Assembly: GCA_028274465.1 (NCBI GenBank)
Contig: CM051457.1
Location: 53,542,425-53,606,424, forward strand
DNA from: Plantago ovata
Taxonomy: Eukaryota; Streptophyta; Magnoliopsida; Lamiales; Plantaginaceae
DNA: 64,000 nt
Direction of reading: 5' to 3'
Positions 1-11,972 of this stretch are shown here, piece after piece. Below the pieces are notes generated by a model. The model searched no databases and was not told the origin of the DNA. It saw nothing but the letters and a program-made list of their open reading frames with translations. The stretch's first letter is position 1; each line of letters opens with the position of its first letter. The position numbers and the translations under genes were made by a program.

Positions 1-2143
1 CAGGTTTGCTTCTTGCTGAACCATGATATTAATCTAGTACCTAGAAACTGACAAGTTCCAGAAGTACTTTTTCTATCAAGAGTTGATCCTCCATGATCAG
101 CATCAGAATAACCAACCAATTCAAGTCCAGAATCTTTAGGATACCATAATCCAACATTGACTCTACCTTTGATATATTTCAGTATCTTAAGTGCCTTTTT
201 GTAGTGTGATTCTCTTGGATCAGATTGGAATCTTGCACACACACAAACAACATACCGAATGTCAGCTCTACTTGCTGTTAAATACAACAAGGAACCAATG
301 AGCTTCCTATACTTGTGTTCTTTAACACATTTATCTTCTTTAGTATAGCCCAATTTGGTACCAACACTCATAGGGATCTTTTCAGGTTTTTCTTCCTCTT
401 TGATCCTGAACTTTTATGAGCATTTCATTTGCATACTTTGCTTGATTTATTAATATTCCATCTTTGAGTTGCTTGACTTGCAATCCTAGGAAGTAATTCA
501 ATTTTCCCATCATACTCATTTCAAACTTGTTTGTCATGAGTTTGGCAAAATCATCACAAAGTTGCTTGTCCTTAGATCCAAATATTATGTCATCCACATA
601 AATCTGAACTAAGAGTATTTTACCATCATGGTTCATGGTAAATAAAGTTTTTTCCACTTCACCTTTCTTGAAACCATTATCCAGCAAGAACTTAGCTAAG
701 GTATCATACCAAGCTCTTGGTGCTTGCTTTAGACCATATACAGCTTTCTGAAGCTTGTATACCATCTTGGTTTCTGAGGGAAGTTCAAAGCCAGGGGGTT
801 GTTCCAAGTAGACTTCTTCAGCAAGTTCACCATTTAAGAATGCACTTTTAACATCCATTTGATAAACAATGAAGTCATTGTGAGCAGCAAAGGCCAAGAA
901 AAGTCTAATTGCATCCAATCTTGCAACTGGTGCATAAGACTCATCATAGTCCAATCCTTCAGTCTGACAGTAACCTTGAGCAACTAAGCGTGCTTTGTTC
1001 CTTGTTACTTCACCAGACTCACTCAGCTTGTTTCTGAACACCCACTTTGTACCAATTGCTTTCTTGCCTTCAGCAAGGTGTACAAGTTTCAAGACTTTGT
1101 TCCTTTCAAATTGATTCAGTTCTTCTTGCATTGCCTTGATCCATTCAAAATGCTTTAAAGCTTCTTCTATGGTCTTGGGTTCAATTTCTGAAACAAAACA
1201 AGAGAACAAAGCTTCTACTTCTACGACATTTGCTTCTTCAGCAAGTCCATGAGTAGCAGATACTTTGGATCTAGTCACTTGGCGTTTGTCAATATCACCA
1301 ATCATATCCGTAGAGGGATAATCTCTAATCCATTTATTAACAGGTTTTCTGTTCTTTGGATCTGGATAAGTTTGTTCATCAGCATGTACTTGCTCAGTAC
1401 TACTGGTATTTTGTTGTGTCTCTGCTGAGATTGGTTCATCAGCAACTGCTTGTTCAGCATTGCTAGATTGTGGTAACTCATCAGCAGGCACAGGAAGTTG
1501 CATAGTTTCAGCAACATCCGGAGCAACTGCATCTTTTGCTGGAAATTCTTTGTCATGAACTATATTTATCTTGTCATGACTTGGGGGAAGAGATTCATTG
1601 TCAGAATCATCATTTAGTTCAATTGACTTGATTTTCCTAGCATCAGATTTAGTTCTTTGCTCGTGTATGAGTAATTTCTCCATACAATCTGATATCTCTT
1701 CTTCAGCAGGCACTCCTTGTGACTTTTCGTAGAATACAACATGCACTGATTCTTCGATCTTTTGTGCCTTTTTATTATAAACTCTATAAGCTTTACTATG
1801 CAAGGAGTAACCAAGAAATATCGCTTCGTCTGCCTTTGATTGAAATGTTCTTAGGTATTCTCTACCATTGTTAAGAAAAAAACACTTACAACCAAATACT
1901 CTTAGATGGGTGATGTTAGGAAGTCTTCCAACAAATAACTCATAGGGAATTTTGTGGTATTTTTTAGTAATCAGACATCTGTTTGGAGTATAACAGGCGG
2001 TATTAATCGCTTCAACCCCGTAAGCTTCACTTATTTCAGTGTCAGCAAGCATTGTTCTTACAGCTTCTTTTAGGGTGCGATTCTTCCTTTTAGCAACACC
2101 GTTTTGTTGTGGTGTCCTTATTGAGGATAACTGATGTTGTATG
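1..2143 (-). pseudogene. copia pol, 3' half: integrase C-terminus, reverse transcriptase, RNase H
   Basis: The open stretch 382-2052 holds the integrase C-terminal part, an acidic linker and the reverse transcriptase. The RT shows an ARLVAQGY block, [11 protein letters not shown], and the intact catalytic YVDD near 590-600. The frame breaks near 400. The RNase H part continues in another frame to base 1, where GYSDADHGG is readable near 90-110. The integrase catalytic glutamate in the block before KNRTLKEA is a lysine codon (AAA, 2089-2091). The enzyme would copy the element RNA and insert the DNA. Here it is inactive by frameshift and by the Glu to Lys change. The 3' end lies outside the window. 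Confidence 0.88.
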
Positions 2144-2992
2144 CCTTTTGAAGTTCAAAACTCTGTTATGTACTGGTTTACAAACTTAGTATCATGGTCT
2201 ATTCTTATGACTTTTACCTTGTCATTTTTCATGACTTCAAGCTTATTCAACAAGTTAGGTATTTCAGTCCTTGTTTCAGACTTGTGCTTGATAAAGACTA
2301 CCCAAGTGAATCTTGAATAGTCATCTACCACCACCAGACCATACTTCTTACCAGCATAGCTTGTTGAAGAAGATTCAAACAAGTCCATGTGAAAGAGTTG
2401 TAAAGGTTTTGTAGTTGACGGTATCGCCTTGTTCTTAAAAGAAGATTTGGTTTGCTTTCCTTGCTGACATGCATTGCAAACATCATCCTTCTTGAAAGTA
2501 ACCTTAGGTAATCCAACTACAAGTGCCTTTTTAGACAGCTTATTCAGCTTCTTGAAGTTTAGGTGACTTGTTCGTTTATGCCATAACCATGCTTTTTCAG
2601 CAAGACAATCGTGATCTGAGACAAGGCATTTTTCAACGATTGCTGAAGACCAATCTACAGTGTACAAACCTCCTGATCTTCTAGCAACCATAATAACCTT
2701 CTTTGTCTCAAAGTCTATAAATTTACATTCATCACTTTTGATTTTGATAAAGTATCCTTTATTAGCGAATTGACTCATGCTCAAAAGGTTAAACTTAAGA
2801 TTTTTCACATAAAGAACTCCAGAAATGGTAATGCATCCTAACTTCACGTCACCATAACCTTTTGTAGAACCAAAGCGTCCACCATCAAACCTTATTGTTG
2901 GACCTTTAGACCACCGTCTATAGTTTATAAGGTTATTCTTGTTGCCCGTCATGTGCTTTCCACAACCACTGTCAAAGTGTCAGATTGCATTG
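2144..2992 (-). pseudogene. copia pol, 5' half: protease motif, GAG-pre-integrase, integrase core
   Basis: On the minus strand the protease signature DSGCGKHMTG lies near 2945-2972 and is followed by a GAG-pre-integrase region. The HHCC zinc-binding arrangement (WHKRTSHLN, then CNACQQGK) is visible. The core shows FHMDLFESS with the first catalytic aspartate and VVVDDYSRFTWV. The second catalytic block reads IRIDHDTKF, a variant form. A frameshift near 2150 separates this part from the NGVAK block downstream, and a stop lies just before the protease motif. It is continuous with the flanking pol and gag pseudogene segments. Confidence 0.85.
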
Positions 2993-3035
2993 TTTGTCTC
3001 CGTGGCTGAAGTCTGCACAATCAAGAGCAAACAAG

Positions 3036-4011
3036 TTAATTATCCAATATTGGATGTCCATTAACATGTTCAAGAATGCGTCCAGTGGAAACCCAAGTCT
3101 TAAGTTTTTCATCTTTGACTTGTTTTCTACTTGTTGAGGAACTAGGAGGTTTTGAGCCAAAAGACTTTTGATTCGTGCTGATCAAATCCACTTTCTGATG
3201 TGGTTTCTTGCTCGGTTGACCTTTTTGCTGAACATACTTTTCAGTAAGTTCTTTTCTAGCAAGGTTCCTTCTAGCCCTAGCGTTTTGAGTTTTGTCAGAA
3301 CTCTTAGGCTTGGTTTTATTCATCTCTTTGAAGTATCTTTGCTGACTTTGCTTATACTCATGAAAAAGTTGACTTTTCTTGGTTTTGAAACCGAGTCCAC
3401 TTTTTGGAGAGTGCTGAGCTTTTGTCTTAGCAACCTCTTGATTCAGGTTTGTCAGCAAAGATCTTCTGATTACTTTTGGTAATCTTGCCTTTTGACTTAA
3501 CAAATTGCTTTTCAGCAACTTGTTTGGCGGAATGCTTTACATCATCGTTTTTCTTTACCGTTTTCTTTTCAGCAACCTGTTTTCCTTTTAAAGTCTTGTT
3601 ACTTTGAGTAGCAACAGCGGGATTTACGGTCGTAGGTACTTGATTGCATTTTTCAGCAACCTTAGATTGACCAATCTGATATAGTTCTTGTTGACCACTA
3701 TCAGTTGCGCGTACAAAGGTATTTGGTGATTTGTCTTTCCTCAGGATTATTATGTCATCACCTTCATACGTTGCACCTAAACCTTCTTTCTGAGATGGAT
3801 CTCTCAGATAAGAGTTTAGTTCAGTTAGCGTATTACTTGCATCAGCATAAGATTTGAAATTGATTTTCATCTTTTTCATTTCTTGTATTTCAGCAAGTAA
3901 CTTTAGAATTGAGGACTGATATTCTTCCAATTTTATTGCCATTTGAGAATTCTTCTCTGTAGCTTCAGCAATGAACTTCTTCTTCTTTTCAGCAGATTTA
4001 CCTTTCAGCAA
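3036..4011 (-). pseudogene. copia gag C-terminal / linker region, lysine-rich
   Basis: Two overlapping minus-strand open stretches in different frames (3427-4011 and 3036-3518) cover the part between the gag zinc knuckle and the protease. The product is strongly basic (many K, Q and S). A coiled-coil-like stretch follows the zinc knuckle. Basic low-complexity linkers at this place are usual in SIRE-type gag-pol. The frame change near 3430-3520 is a break. I assign no separate function. Confidence 0.7.
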
Positions 4012-5023
4012 AGGACAATTTTCTTTGAAGTGTCCAGGCTTTTTTCAGTAAAAGCATAGATCATTTCCAACTGCTGGTTCTTCAGAGGAATTTGCTTGTT
4101 GAGCCTGCTTGTTCAGCGAGCTAGCCTCATTTTTGTATTTATGGTAGTTGTTACCAAGATGCTTTTTCAGCTTCTCTTTTGCTTTTCGCCTTTCAAGTTC
4201 CTTACTGATGAATTTCTTCATGTTTTTGACAACTAAAGCATTTTTATTAGCGGGCTCTTTATCATTCTTCTTTTCAGAAGATGACGGCTTTGCAGTAAGA
4301 GCAATGTTTTGCGATTTTTCAGCAAACACATCTTCTCTTTGCTTTGTCTCGTAGTTGAAAGTAGCAAGATGAGAGAACAACTCTGTAGGTGTGATGTTTG
4401 GAATTCCTTGATTATAGTAGAAATTTTGAGTATGGATCCATTCTTGGTTCAGACTTCTGATAATGGTTTTCACCTTCTCAGAATCTGAATAAAGATTTCC
4501 AACTCCTAAGGCGGCCATCTCACTTACTAGAGTTGTGAATCTGAAGTCCAAGTCTTCCAGTGACTCATTTGTACCTTGGTTAAAGTTTTTGAACTTTAAC
4601 TTCAGCGCTTCGAGTTTGTTTTCCTTGGTTTTATTAGATCCTGCACAACGATCTTGAACCATTTTCCAAGCTTCCTTAGCAGTTTTGGCACCCCACAGTT
4701 TGCACTGTATAGTATCCAGAGTTGATCGAATAATGATGTTTCTTGCTTGGCCATCAAGACGGAATCTCTTAGCTTCGTCGGAAGTCCATTCCTCTCTTGG
4801 TTTTGGAACGGCGGCGTCAACCGGTTCTCCTAAGATAGTTTCCTTACCAGTAGGATCCGTGGTTTTGTGAGGAAAGCTTCTCTCAAGTTTAGTGATCTTG
4901 ATAGGTCCATCAATTAATGACAGTGACCATTTCATCACTAATGGCCTCAAGATGTAACATCATGTTGTTTCGCCATTTATCATAGTTTTCCAGCTTCAGC
5001 ATGGGAGCACCTCCTAAAGACAT
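4012..5023 (-). pseudogene. copia gag with broken zinc knuckle
   Basis: The likely start is the ATG at 5021-5023, which begins MSLGGAPMLKLENYDKW. An extra base near 4915-4925 shifts the frame, so the long open stretch starts only at 4950. The body (4100-4900) matches the copia UBN2-type gag: a KEAWKMVQDRCAG block, KLKFKNF and SEKVKTIIRSL. The CCHC zinc knuckle lies near 4020-4055, but its second cysteine codon is a TGA stop (4042-4044). The stop is followed in frame by KKPGHFKENC. Gag would form the particle and bind RNA. Both breaks prevent a normal product. Confidence 0.85.
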
Positions 5024-5121
5024 CCTATCGGCAAAAGACTACCAAACTGATCAAGTGAGAGTGATTTACGAAAAGCACCTAAGGTGATCTAGGTTCAGTG
5101 ATGAAGGTTAAAGAATCTCCA

Positions 5122-5133
5122 GCTCTGATACCA
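5122..5133 (-). other. primer binding site of A (tRNA-iMet type)
   Basis: On the minus strand the sequence is TGGTATCAGAGC, two bases inside the LTR end. This is the usual primer site of plant copia elements, complementary to the 3' end of initiator tRNA-Met. Confidence 0.88.
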
Positions 5134-5135
5134 CT

Positions 5136-5464
5136 TGTTGGTCCCTTTAAACAACAAGAAAAGACTAGAGGGGGGGTGAATAGTCTTTTCAAACTTTCAT
5201 CGTTTAAAAACTTTCTCAGGAAGGGCTTATTACTTTTCAGTAATGAGTTTGCTGATACTTAACTTTCTCATCAAGTACTAGTTACTTTTCAGTAACAAGT
5301 TTTACTGATACTTAAAAACAGATTGCGAAAGTCTTTATACAATAAGTGCTTTTCAGTAAGTGATGGTTTCAGCAAGTGAGCAGAGTGACAGTGTACAGAT
5401 AGATAAGCTTGCTGAAAACTAAATGCAATAGAGTAAATCACACAAACACTTTTATAGTGGTATC
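5136..5464 (-). repeat. partial 5' LTR of A
   Basis: The LTR edge next to the primer site starts TGTTGGTCCC on the plus strand. A G-run followed by TGAATAG comes next, then several CTTTTCAGTAA-like repeats. The LTR stops abruptly at 5464 where B begins, so its outer part is missing here. Confidence 0.8.
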
Positions 5465-6137
5465 TGATGAACTGGTTTAGAACTTGTCAGATTCTAGTTA
5501 ATCAAATAAATAGCCAAAGGCAATTCACAACTACAACGGAAACCGTAGTGTAGCAGTAGAATAACCTCGAGTGTCGATCTCTAAGGACTATAACTAGCTT
5601 TATCTAATCTAACTTAAGAATATAAAATCAGCAGACGACTTAGCAAAGGTTTTTCTTAACAGATAATGGAGATTGGTGATAGTATGGTCATTCAAAGCAT
5701 AGCAGGTTAATAATCATGCATAAATTCCCCGGTTTTGCATAGAGATCTTTGATCAATGAATTGTGCAGTTGTGTTCCGTAATTATTCAACACTACGAAGA
5801 TAGAGATTTAGATAGATCAAAGAAATAAAGCAATAACTCAAAGTATAATGCGCGATATAGCCATTAGCATAATTATTAACCCTTCGCTAAGAAATCACAT
5901 ACTATTACCAACGAGAAGTTTAGCTACTCATAGAGGTCATGCAATCAACAGAAATCATACCACGAATGAATGAAAACATGATGAAAGATATATAAATATA
6001 AATAGAAAAACTGTAAGATACAATGTTACCGATGGTTGTCAATCTCCGAAGAATCGCGATCTTACAAGCTCCAAAACGCTAAGAAAAAGTATCTCCTAAG
6101 CTAAGAATCCCCAGAACAGGCTCTGGAGAATTCCTAC
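5465..6137 (-). repeat. B: partial Athila-type LTR (TGATGAACTGG end)
   Basis: The sequence from TGATGAACTGG onward matches the LTRs at 31106-32302 and 39157-40317 block by block, up to the point GGAGAATTCCTAC. There element C is inserted at 6138. The remaining LTR, including the hairpin cluster and TATA region, is not in the window. GTATC at 5460-5464 may be one copy of its target duplication. Confidence 0.82.
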
Positions 6138-6991
6138 TGTTGAAGGGTAATTCGTACTTCTTCTTAAGTTCGCAATGAGTCGCTATGGTAAACTATTCTA
6201 TGTCTTATTCATGTAGTGTTCCTCCTGAAATGATAGGGAACCTTCTTGTAGCTTCCTCGCACCTGAAATAGACTAGAGGGGGGGGGGGGTTAGTGTCTCT
6301 TACCCGGTCTGTAAGGTATCAGACCGGAGTGACGACTTTATGTGTAGGGAGCTGAAGACTTCCCTAGTGAGAGAAATATTGAGTGGTGGTTGAGAGGTAT
6401 TAATGCTTACTGTTGAGTAGTGAATGAAGCCTTTATATACTTGTAGACTTTTATGGCCAGGTCGCGTAGGATCATGACACGTGTACGACTGAGATTGAGG
6501 CCTTCCTTGGTCCAAGCCCATTAAGGAGGTCCATGGGCCTTGGCCCAAGTATCTTGGCTAGGGTTGAGAGGGCACCCTAGACTTTTCGGGGCTCACGACG
6601 TAATCCGGACGGCTGGTCCCACAGGGAGCGACCATGGCTGGTCGCCGAGGGTCCTCGAGCCTCCCTTGTACGTAGGTGGTCCGAGTAGTGTCCTGCCTAG
6701 TTTCTTTCAAAGAGCGTTACCTTGACGTAAGGTCCTCCTCGAGCCATAGAGATGCTCCTCGAGCCCTAGAGACGCTCCTCGATCTCGATGTCTGCTCTAT
6801 CCTTGTGATGAGCTTATTTTGAGGGTTGGCCTCCTAGTGATGGTCGGACCCTATGTTGGTCGAACCACACCTTAGTGACATACTTGGGTGTGGTCGCGCC
6901 CCTTGAGGGACGGCCTGGCCTATGATGCTTTGTCGCGCTCTTAGACCGCTCCAGTTCGTACATGCGGACTGGACATATTTCAACACTAACA
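6138..6991 (-). repeat. 3' LTR of C
   Basis: The left boundary TGTTGAAGGG is certain from the break in LTR B. The right boundary is placed after CTAACA, because the second copy (57707-58457) shows the same edge, followed in both by TATGTCCCC. That is a purine tract on the element strand. Length would be 854 bp. The right edge is inferred, since no second LTR of this copy is present. Confidence 0.65.
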
Positions 6992-7005
6992 TATGTCCCC
7001 TTAGT
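6992..7005 (-). other. putative polypurine tract of C
   Basis: On the minus strand the sequence reads CTAAGGGGACATA directly before the inferred LTR start TGTTAG. The same position in copy K reads CTAGGGGGACATA. This is the expected place for plus-strand priming, but it is short. Confidence 0.5.
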
Positions 7006-7266
7006 TTCCAAGTATCTTTGTAGAAGATAGTTGAGCAACTATGTTGAAGTAGAGGTCGAGCACAGCCTCGACTAGTAGTGGGCGAAAAACGATTTCCGTA
7101 TTCGCACCTTGGTATCTTTCCCTCCTCCTATCTCTCCCTCCCCCCCCTTTTTATAGGGTGCGAACAGACGTTGCTCGGACCTTATGAAAAGAGGTATGTT
7201 TGCTGGGTAGAGATTGGATCGGGGTAAGTATTCCTTGGTGGAGTGGAAGTATTCCTTGGTGGAGTG

Positions 7267-7534
7267 GGATGACTGTTTGCCGCTTTTTTCCTTGCAAATT
7301 ATCTCGAGGAGGGATAATTTCGAGAGTCGAATAGAATGACTGCTTGCCGCTTTTTTCCTTGCAAATTATCTCGAGGAGGGATAATTTCGAGAGTAGAATG
7401 GAATGACTGCTTGCCGCTTTTTTCCTTGCAAATTATCTCGAGGAGAGATAATTTCGAGAGTGGAATGGAATGACTGCTTGCCGCTTTTTTCCTTGCAAAT
7501 TATCTCGAGGAGAGATAATTTCGGGAGTGGTTCC
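7267..7534. repeat. four tandem 67-bp units with internal hairpin
   Basis: Units start near 7267, 7334, 7401 and 7468 with GAATGACTGCTTGCCGC. Each contains an inverted repeat: AAATTATCTC, a five-base loop GAGGA, then GAGATAATTT (one arm base varies in the first two units). Copy K has three 66-bp units at the same place with the stem AAGTATCTC/GAGATACTT. The array lies in the hypervariable zone between the antisense gene and the LTR. Confidence 0.9.
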
Positions 7535-7836
7535 TCGATCCATCACAATGTATTAGTCCATTTTTTGTCTTGTCACCCTTTTTTATCTGCGAAATCTCGA
7601 GGAGAGATATTGTCGTCGCTCCCGTCATAACCCAAGTGGTGTGGTGCTCGCGCTACGAATTACCTAGTGTGATCAGGTAATCCGCGCTGGCATGGGAAAG
7701 TGTGCCCGAGCGGGAGCGTGGAGGGTAAATTAGTGAATTCGCAAGGCGGCTGTGATCTGGGCCGTTGATAGCTGCCACGTGTTCGGTCCAGATTGAGCAA
7801 GGGGCACCGACAGTTCGAATTCCAGGGATAACCTTC

Positions 7837-7844
7837 TATAAATA
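7837..7844 (+). promoter_or_regulatory. TATA box of the antisense gene in C
   Basis: TATAAATA in the context CTTCTATAAATAGG is followed by a C/A-rich 5' leader. The same octamer in the same context stands at 59261-59268 in copy K. It lies outside the LTR, so the antisense gene appears to have its own promoter. Function is inferred from position and conservation. Confidence 0.7.
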
Positions 7845-8047
7845 GGGGAGGACCGAATCATTTCTCACTTTTCCGAAAAATTTTCACCCAGAGCGTTTGA
7901 GAGAGTGAGTAGCAAAATCTTGAGATCGAGGAACATAAAAGAGAGATCGAGGAGCATTTCCGGTGTCTTTCAGGCGAGCTAACAGTCCCGTTTTCCGGCG
8001 GATCTAGTAGTTTCCGAGTTCGATTCCGACTTCAAGCCTTCGAACAA

Positions 8048-8605
8048 GCAAGTCCTTCTATCCTTACTTGAATTAAATCACTTGAATGCTTGCTTTAATC
8101 CTTTTCCTTCATTTTGCCGTCACGGGCACATGCCCTCCGCCTATCTCCGCCGCCTGAGCCCTTGTCGGTGTACGGTGGGCTTGATAATGCTTTACCAGAC
8201 TTAATAACTTACATAAACGGACCGTAACTTTGTATGTCGTAATTGGACTTGTATGCTTTAATTGCCCCGTAAATTTCGCATGCTTTCCCCTTTTTTTCAA
8301 TTTCTGTAAACCCCATCGCCTCCATAACTGAAAAAATGTTAAGTATTAGAACTGTAGATTTCGTAGCTCGTCGATATTAAGCAGTTGGTCGCTCCCTGTA
8401 TACTTGTCTTCATATGTTTGAGCGTATGGTCGCTCCATGTGTGCTCCTCGGTCTGCTTTCATATTTGTTGTAGTGTAACTTCTTTGTTACTTGTACCTCT
8501 TTTTGATTTTTCTCCGTTCGGGGGGTCGAGCATAATCAATATACATAAACGGACCACTCGGACTATCACCACCCATCCTTACTCTTTTTCTGGCCAACCT
8601 TTTAG
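8048..8605 (+). other. 5' leader intron of the antisense gene (GC-AG)
   Basis: The donor context is AACAA then GCAAGT. The acceptor is TTTTAG, two bases before the start codon at 8607. In copy K the donor is GTAAGT at the matching place (59481) and the acceptor is again TTTAG before the ATG. The GC donor in this copy is either a functional GC-AG intron or a point mutation. Confidence 0.6.
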
Positions 8606-8606
8606 G

Positions 8607-11600
8607 ATGTCCGAGAGGAGCGACGACAGTCAAAACCGTCACGACTCTCTCGATTACGGGAGCGGGCAGGAAACGTCCGAGGAGACATCTATGTCGGCCA
8701 CCTTCCTAGATCAGACTATGGAGCTCTCCTCGGACCACGAGGAACCTGCGACTCAGGTCGAGGAAGTTGACGGTGAGGAGAGAGAGGAGGAGGAGCTCGA
8801 GGAAGGAGAAGAGATCCAGGAATCTAGTGAAGAAGACGATTCCGAGGAGGAGGAGGAGGAGGATCAGTTTCGTCTAGAAGTCCGAAAAAGACGAAAGGAT
8901 GCCGATGAGCTTTTCATTGACGATCGGACCGAAACAGAAGGGGATCCTCCAGACAGTGGTGTCCCGGCCGCCATGATAACACAAGCTGCCCAAGTGTTAG
9001 GGCGCGATTACGGTGTCCGAGCTAACGTCGACCCATTGCCTATCCGGGTAGAGGATATGGACGATACCGAGCAGCCTACGCCTGAGCTTGCTTGATTCGA
9101 GGAAGGAGAACACTCTTTCCATGAAGGGCAGGGTGGGGACATCGAGGAGCCTACCTCGTCTCGAGTACGTAAAATCCGAGCTGCCTGTTCAAACTGTCCG
9201 TCGCACAGTAATCAGTAGCGACGAGGATTCCCCGGTGAGGCTTTTCGATCTCCACGGGAATGAAGCTGGTCCGAGCCGGGGTATTCCATCTCCGTCGTTC
9301 TCTGAGATGAATCGGAATGCAGAGCGAGAACTTCTCATCCAAGAGCAGTATTATATCGAGGACGTTGTTCCTTATCAGACAGACCCTACACAAATAGACT
9401 TCAGCTTCCCCGCGGCGAGTAATGTTAGAGCTCCCATTCCAAGCGAGGACGCTGAAGGGGAGCGAGCAAGGGTTGTGCTTGAACGTGATCGCAAGCGTAA
9501 GAGGGGCGAGAAGGTTTCGTCCTCTGAGGATGATGAAGAAGCCGCCCATGCTCCGGGTAAGGCCCCCAAGAAACCGCGGAGGAAAGCTTCCCGACCCAAG
9601 AAGAAAGATGACGATCTCGAGGATAATGCTAAGCTTACTGTGGCTAGCGGGAAGAAATTTACACGAGGGCCCCAGGATGTTGATCTCCCCGATTCGGAAG
9701 GCGAGAAGAACGAAGGCGGCATGATTCCGACAACCGCCTCCACGGTCAAAGAGGAGGAAATTCCATCAATAAGGCAAAAGTATCGGCTAAGCAAGAGGAA
9801 GATTGACATCCTCGCGCCAAAGCCTGACCAGACCTTCTACAATGCGCCACCTGGCTATATGGCTGTGCATCTACTGACATTGGATCGAGGATGGATCCTT
9901 CCTTTATGCGAGCCCTTCAAATATATCATCAACCAGTTAGGCCTCGCTCCCTAGCAGCTTCTCCCCAGTGCATTCGGCACTCTTATCTGTTTTGGGGTAC
10001 TCTGCAAGAAGCTCGGGTTCCCGATGAACTTCCATAATTTTAACCAGCTTTTCAGAGTCTCGATGAGCTCTGGAAACAAGTTCTTCTATTACTTTAACAC
10101 TCGCCCAGGTCTCGGATTCATAGTGGACGCTCCATCATGCTCGGGCTATAAATGGTTCCACAGATACATATACGTTAAGAAGAAGAAACTCCCCGATATG
10201 AGCGACGAGGATGCGGAGTGGGGAGTACCCAAACATTTCTACTGAGGACCGATATCTGATCGATACCCTATTCCTGTTGAGTCGGACCCTTGGGTACTGG
10301 CGCTCGAGGAGAGAAACTCTCGTGCTAACCCAGAGAAGTATTTTTATTGGGGCTTAGTGATGCAACCACTTCCCTATCTCGCCGGTCTGTCCTCCCCGGT
10401 CTACACGGGTTATAAGAACTCAGAATATACCGATGATCTCCTTTTTGGTAACTAGCTCGAGGACCACTTTAAAAGCTTTTTACTTTCTTTTTTCTTTCCT
10501 TTCTTTGTAATGACTAAAATTGCTCTTCGCTCTTGCTAACTTTTTTATTCTCCTCGATTATGCAGAGTATTGGTTTGCGTGGATAATGTCGAAGACACTT
10601 GAGGCTAAGGTGGAGCAGAGGAGGAAGCAACGCTTGGCGGGAAAGACTACAAAGATCCTTGGGTCCCTTGACCTTAGCAACCCCAAGAATGCGGCGAAGC
10701 ACCGAGACACTCTAGCTAAGGATGGACTCACGACGATCGAGGACCCCGTGGAAGCAGTTAAGAGGAAGGCCGCGGAGGATGCAGCGGCTGCAAAGAAGGT
10801 CGAGGAGGCTGGGGACGGCAACCCGGAGAAGCGTCCAAAGGAGCGGGCCCCTCCCCAAAAAAGAGCTGGTGCGAAGAGGCTCATCAATCTTGGCGGGAGC
10901 GACGAGCCAGCCCGCAAGAAAGGTAAAGCAGCCTTGGACGTTGATCGCGACGCGGAGATCAAACGGTTCGTCCAGATGTCGGAGTTGGATCGCGCCCATG
11001 AACTTAGCCTCTGCGCTCTACAGGTAATTCTTGTTAAATTTTTACAAGTCTTTAATTCCATTCCTCCTCGCTTTTTTCATTATGATAAGATGTATTAACT
11101 TCTGAGTTTTCTTGCAGCTCGAGCACATCAAGGAGGCGTATGCTAACGTCGCAGTTGATCGCTCCGATATCGGTCATGTGATCGAGGAGCTGGAAAAGAC
11201 GGTGGCATCCGAGAAGGCTAAGACCCAGGTCGCCAACGAGGAGGTCCGCAAAGCCCACGAGAAGGTGGATCAGCTCGAGAAGGAGTTGTCCCGGGAGAAG
11301 CAAAGGACTCAGGGCTATAAGGGAGGTTATGCAACATTGTCGCTCTGCATGCAAAAGTTCAAGGACAGTGTGCTGTCCTTCCTCATCGGTAGTAGGCTCG
11401 AGACAGCCCGGGCATTCATGGCGTCCGACACTTATAAATTGGCCACTCAGGACATAAAAGACGCAGCTCGCGAGGAGGGTTTCTTCTCCTGTATCGGGCA
11501 GCTTAAAAGGGTTAATCTTCTGCCCGAGGATTTTGATGTGGACGCCCGAGAAGATATGCATGCTGGGCGGCGCGATGAGTTGAGCCGGTATCCCGATGAG

Positions 11601-11972
11601 ATACCGAGCGACGAGATGCACCATGCATGCGAGTTCGGCGAGCTTGTGACTGATCCGGAAGTTCCATATCCAAGCAAGCCTTCCTATCTTCCTCGATGGG
11701 TCCCCGAATGCATCAGGGCCGGCCTACTTCTGCGTTTTTAGAAGGCTCCTCTTCGGAATGCCCACTGGATTCAAGTAAATCAACCTGTGATGGGGCGCGA
11801 GGAGGGGTTTGTAGAGCCTGAGCTGATCACTTATGCAAATTCCATCAAAGAGGCTCGCGAGAAGGACAGCGATGGGAACTTGCATACTCTGAATAGCCCT
11901 ACTCGAGCTGGTGCTTCGACGAGCAGTGACCCCGTACTCCAGAGCGACTTCTCGGCCAGCCGGACCCGTTAA
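8607..11972 (+). pseudogene. Tat antisense gene, copy in C (three coding exons, broken)
   Basis: Exons are 8607-10447, 10566-11023 and 11118-11972. The introns have clear GT-AG ends (GTAACT...TTATGCAG and GTAATT...TTGCAG) and match copy K. Exon 1 encodes a very acidic N-terminus, then a basic stretch, then a conserved block from NAPPGYMAVH to YFYWGLVMQPLPYLAGLS. That block resembles the plant 'putative gypsy type transposon' (Transposase_28) domain. Exons 2 and 3 encode a basic, alanine-rich part and a coiled coil (VIEELEKTVASEKAK). Breaks are TGA at 9093-9095 with a frameshift soon after, TAG at 9952-9954, TGA at 10243-10245 and TAG at 11739-11741. The product's role is unknown. Full length would be about 1050 residues. 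Confidence 0.8.

Larger units (their letters stand above)
1..5464 (-). mobile_element. A: SIRE-type Ty1/copia element, degenerate, left side outside window
   Basis: Read on the minus strand, the order is LTR fragment, tRNA-iMet primer site, gag, protease, integrase, reverse transcriptase and RNase H. Integrase before reverse transcriptase is the copia order. The DSGC...HMTG protease, the YVDDIIFGS reverse transcriptase motif and the LTR stretch with a G-run before TGAATAG fit the SIRE lineage as I know it. Several frameshifts and stops make it dead. Its 5' LTR is cut at 5464 by the Athila-type LTR B. Confidence 0.9.

Noticed and set aside
9151..9809. minus-strand open frames opposite the antisense gene of C (also 60673-61395 in K)
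   Set aside because: They are mirror frames of the coding exons caused by biased codon use, with no domain and no conservation between C and K.
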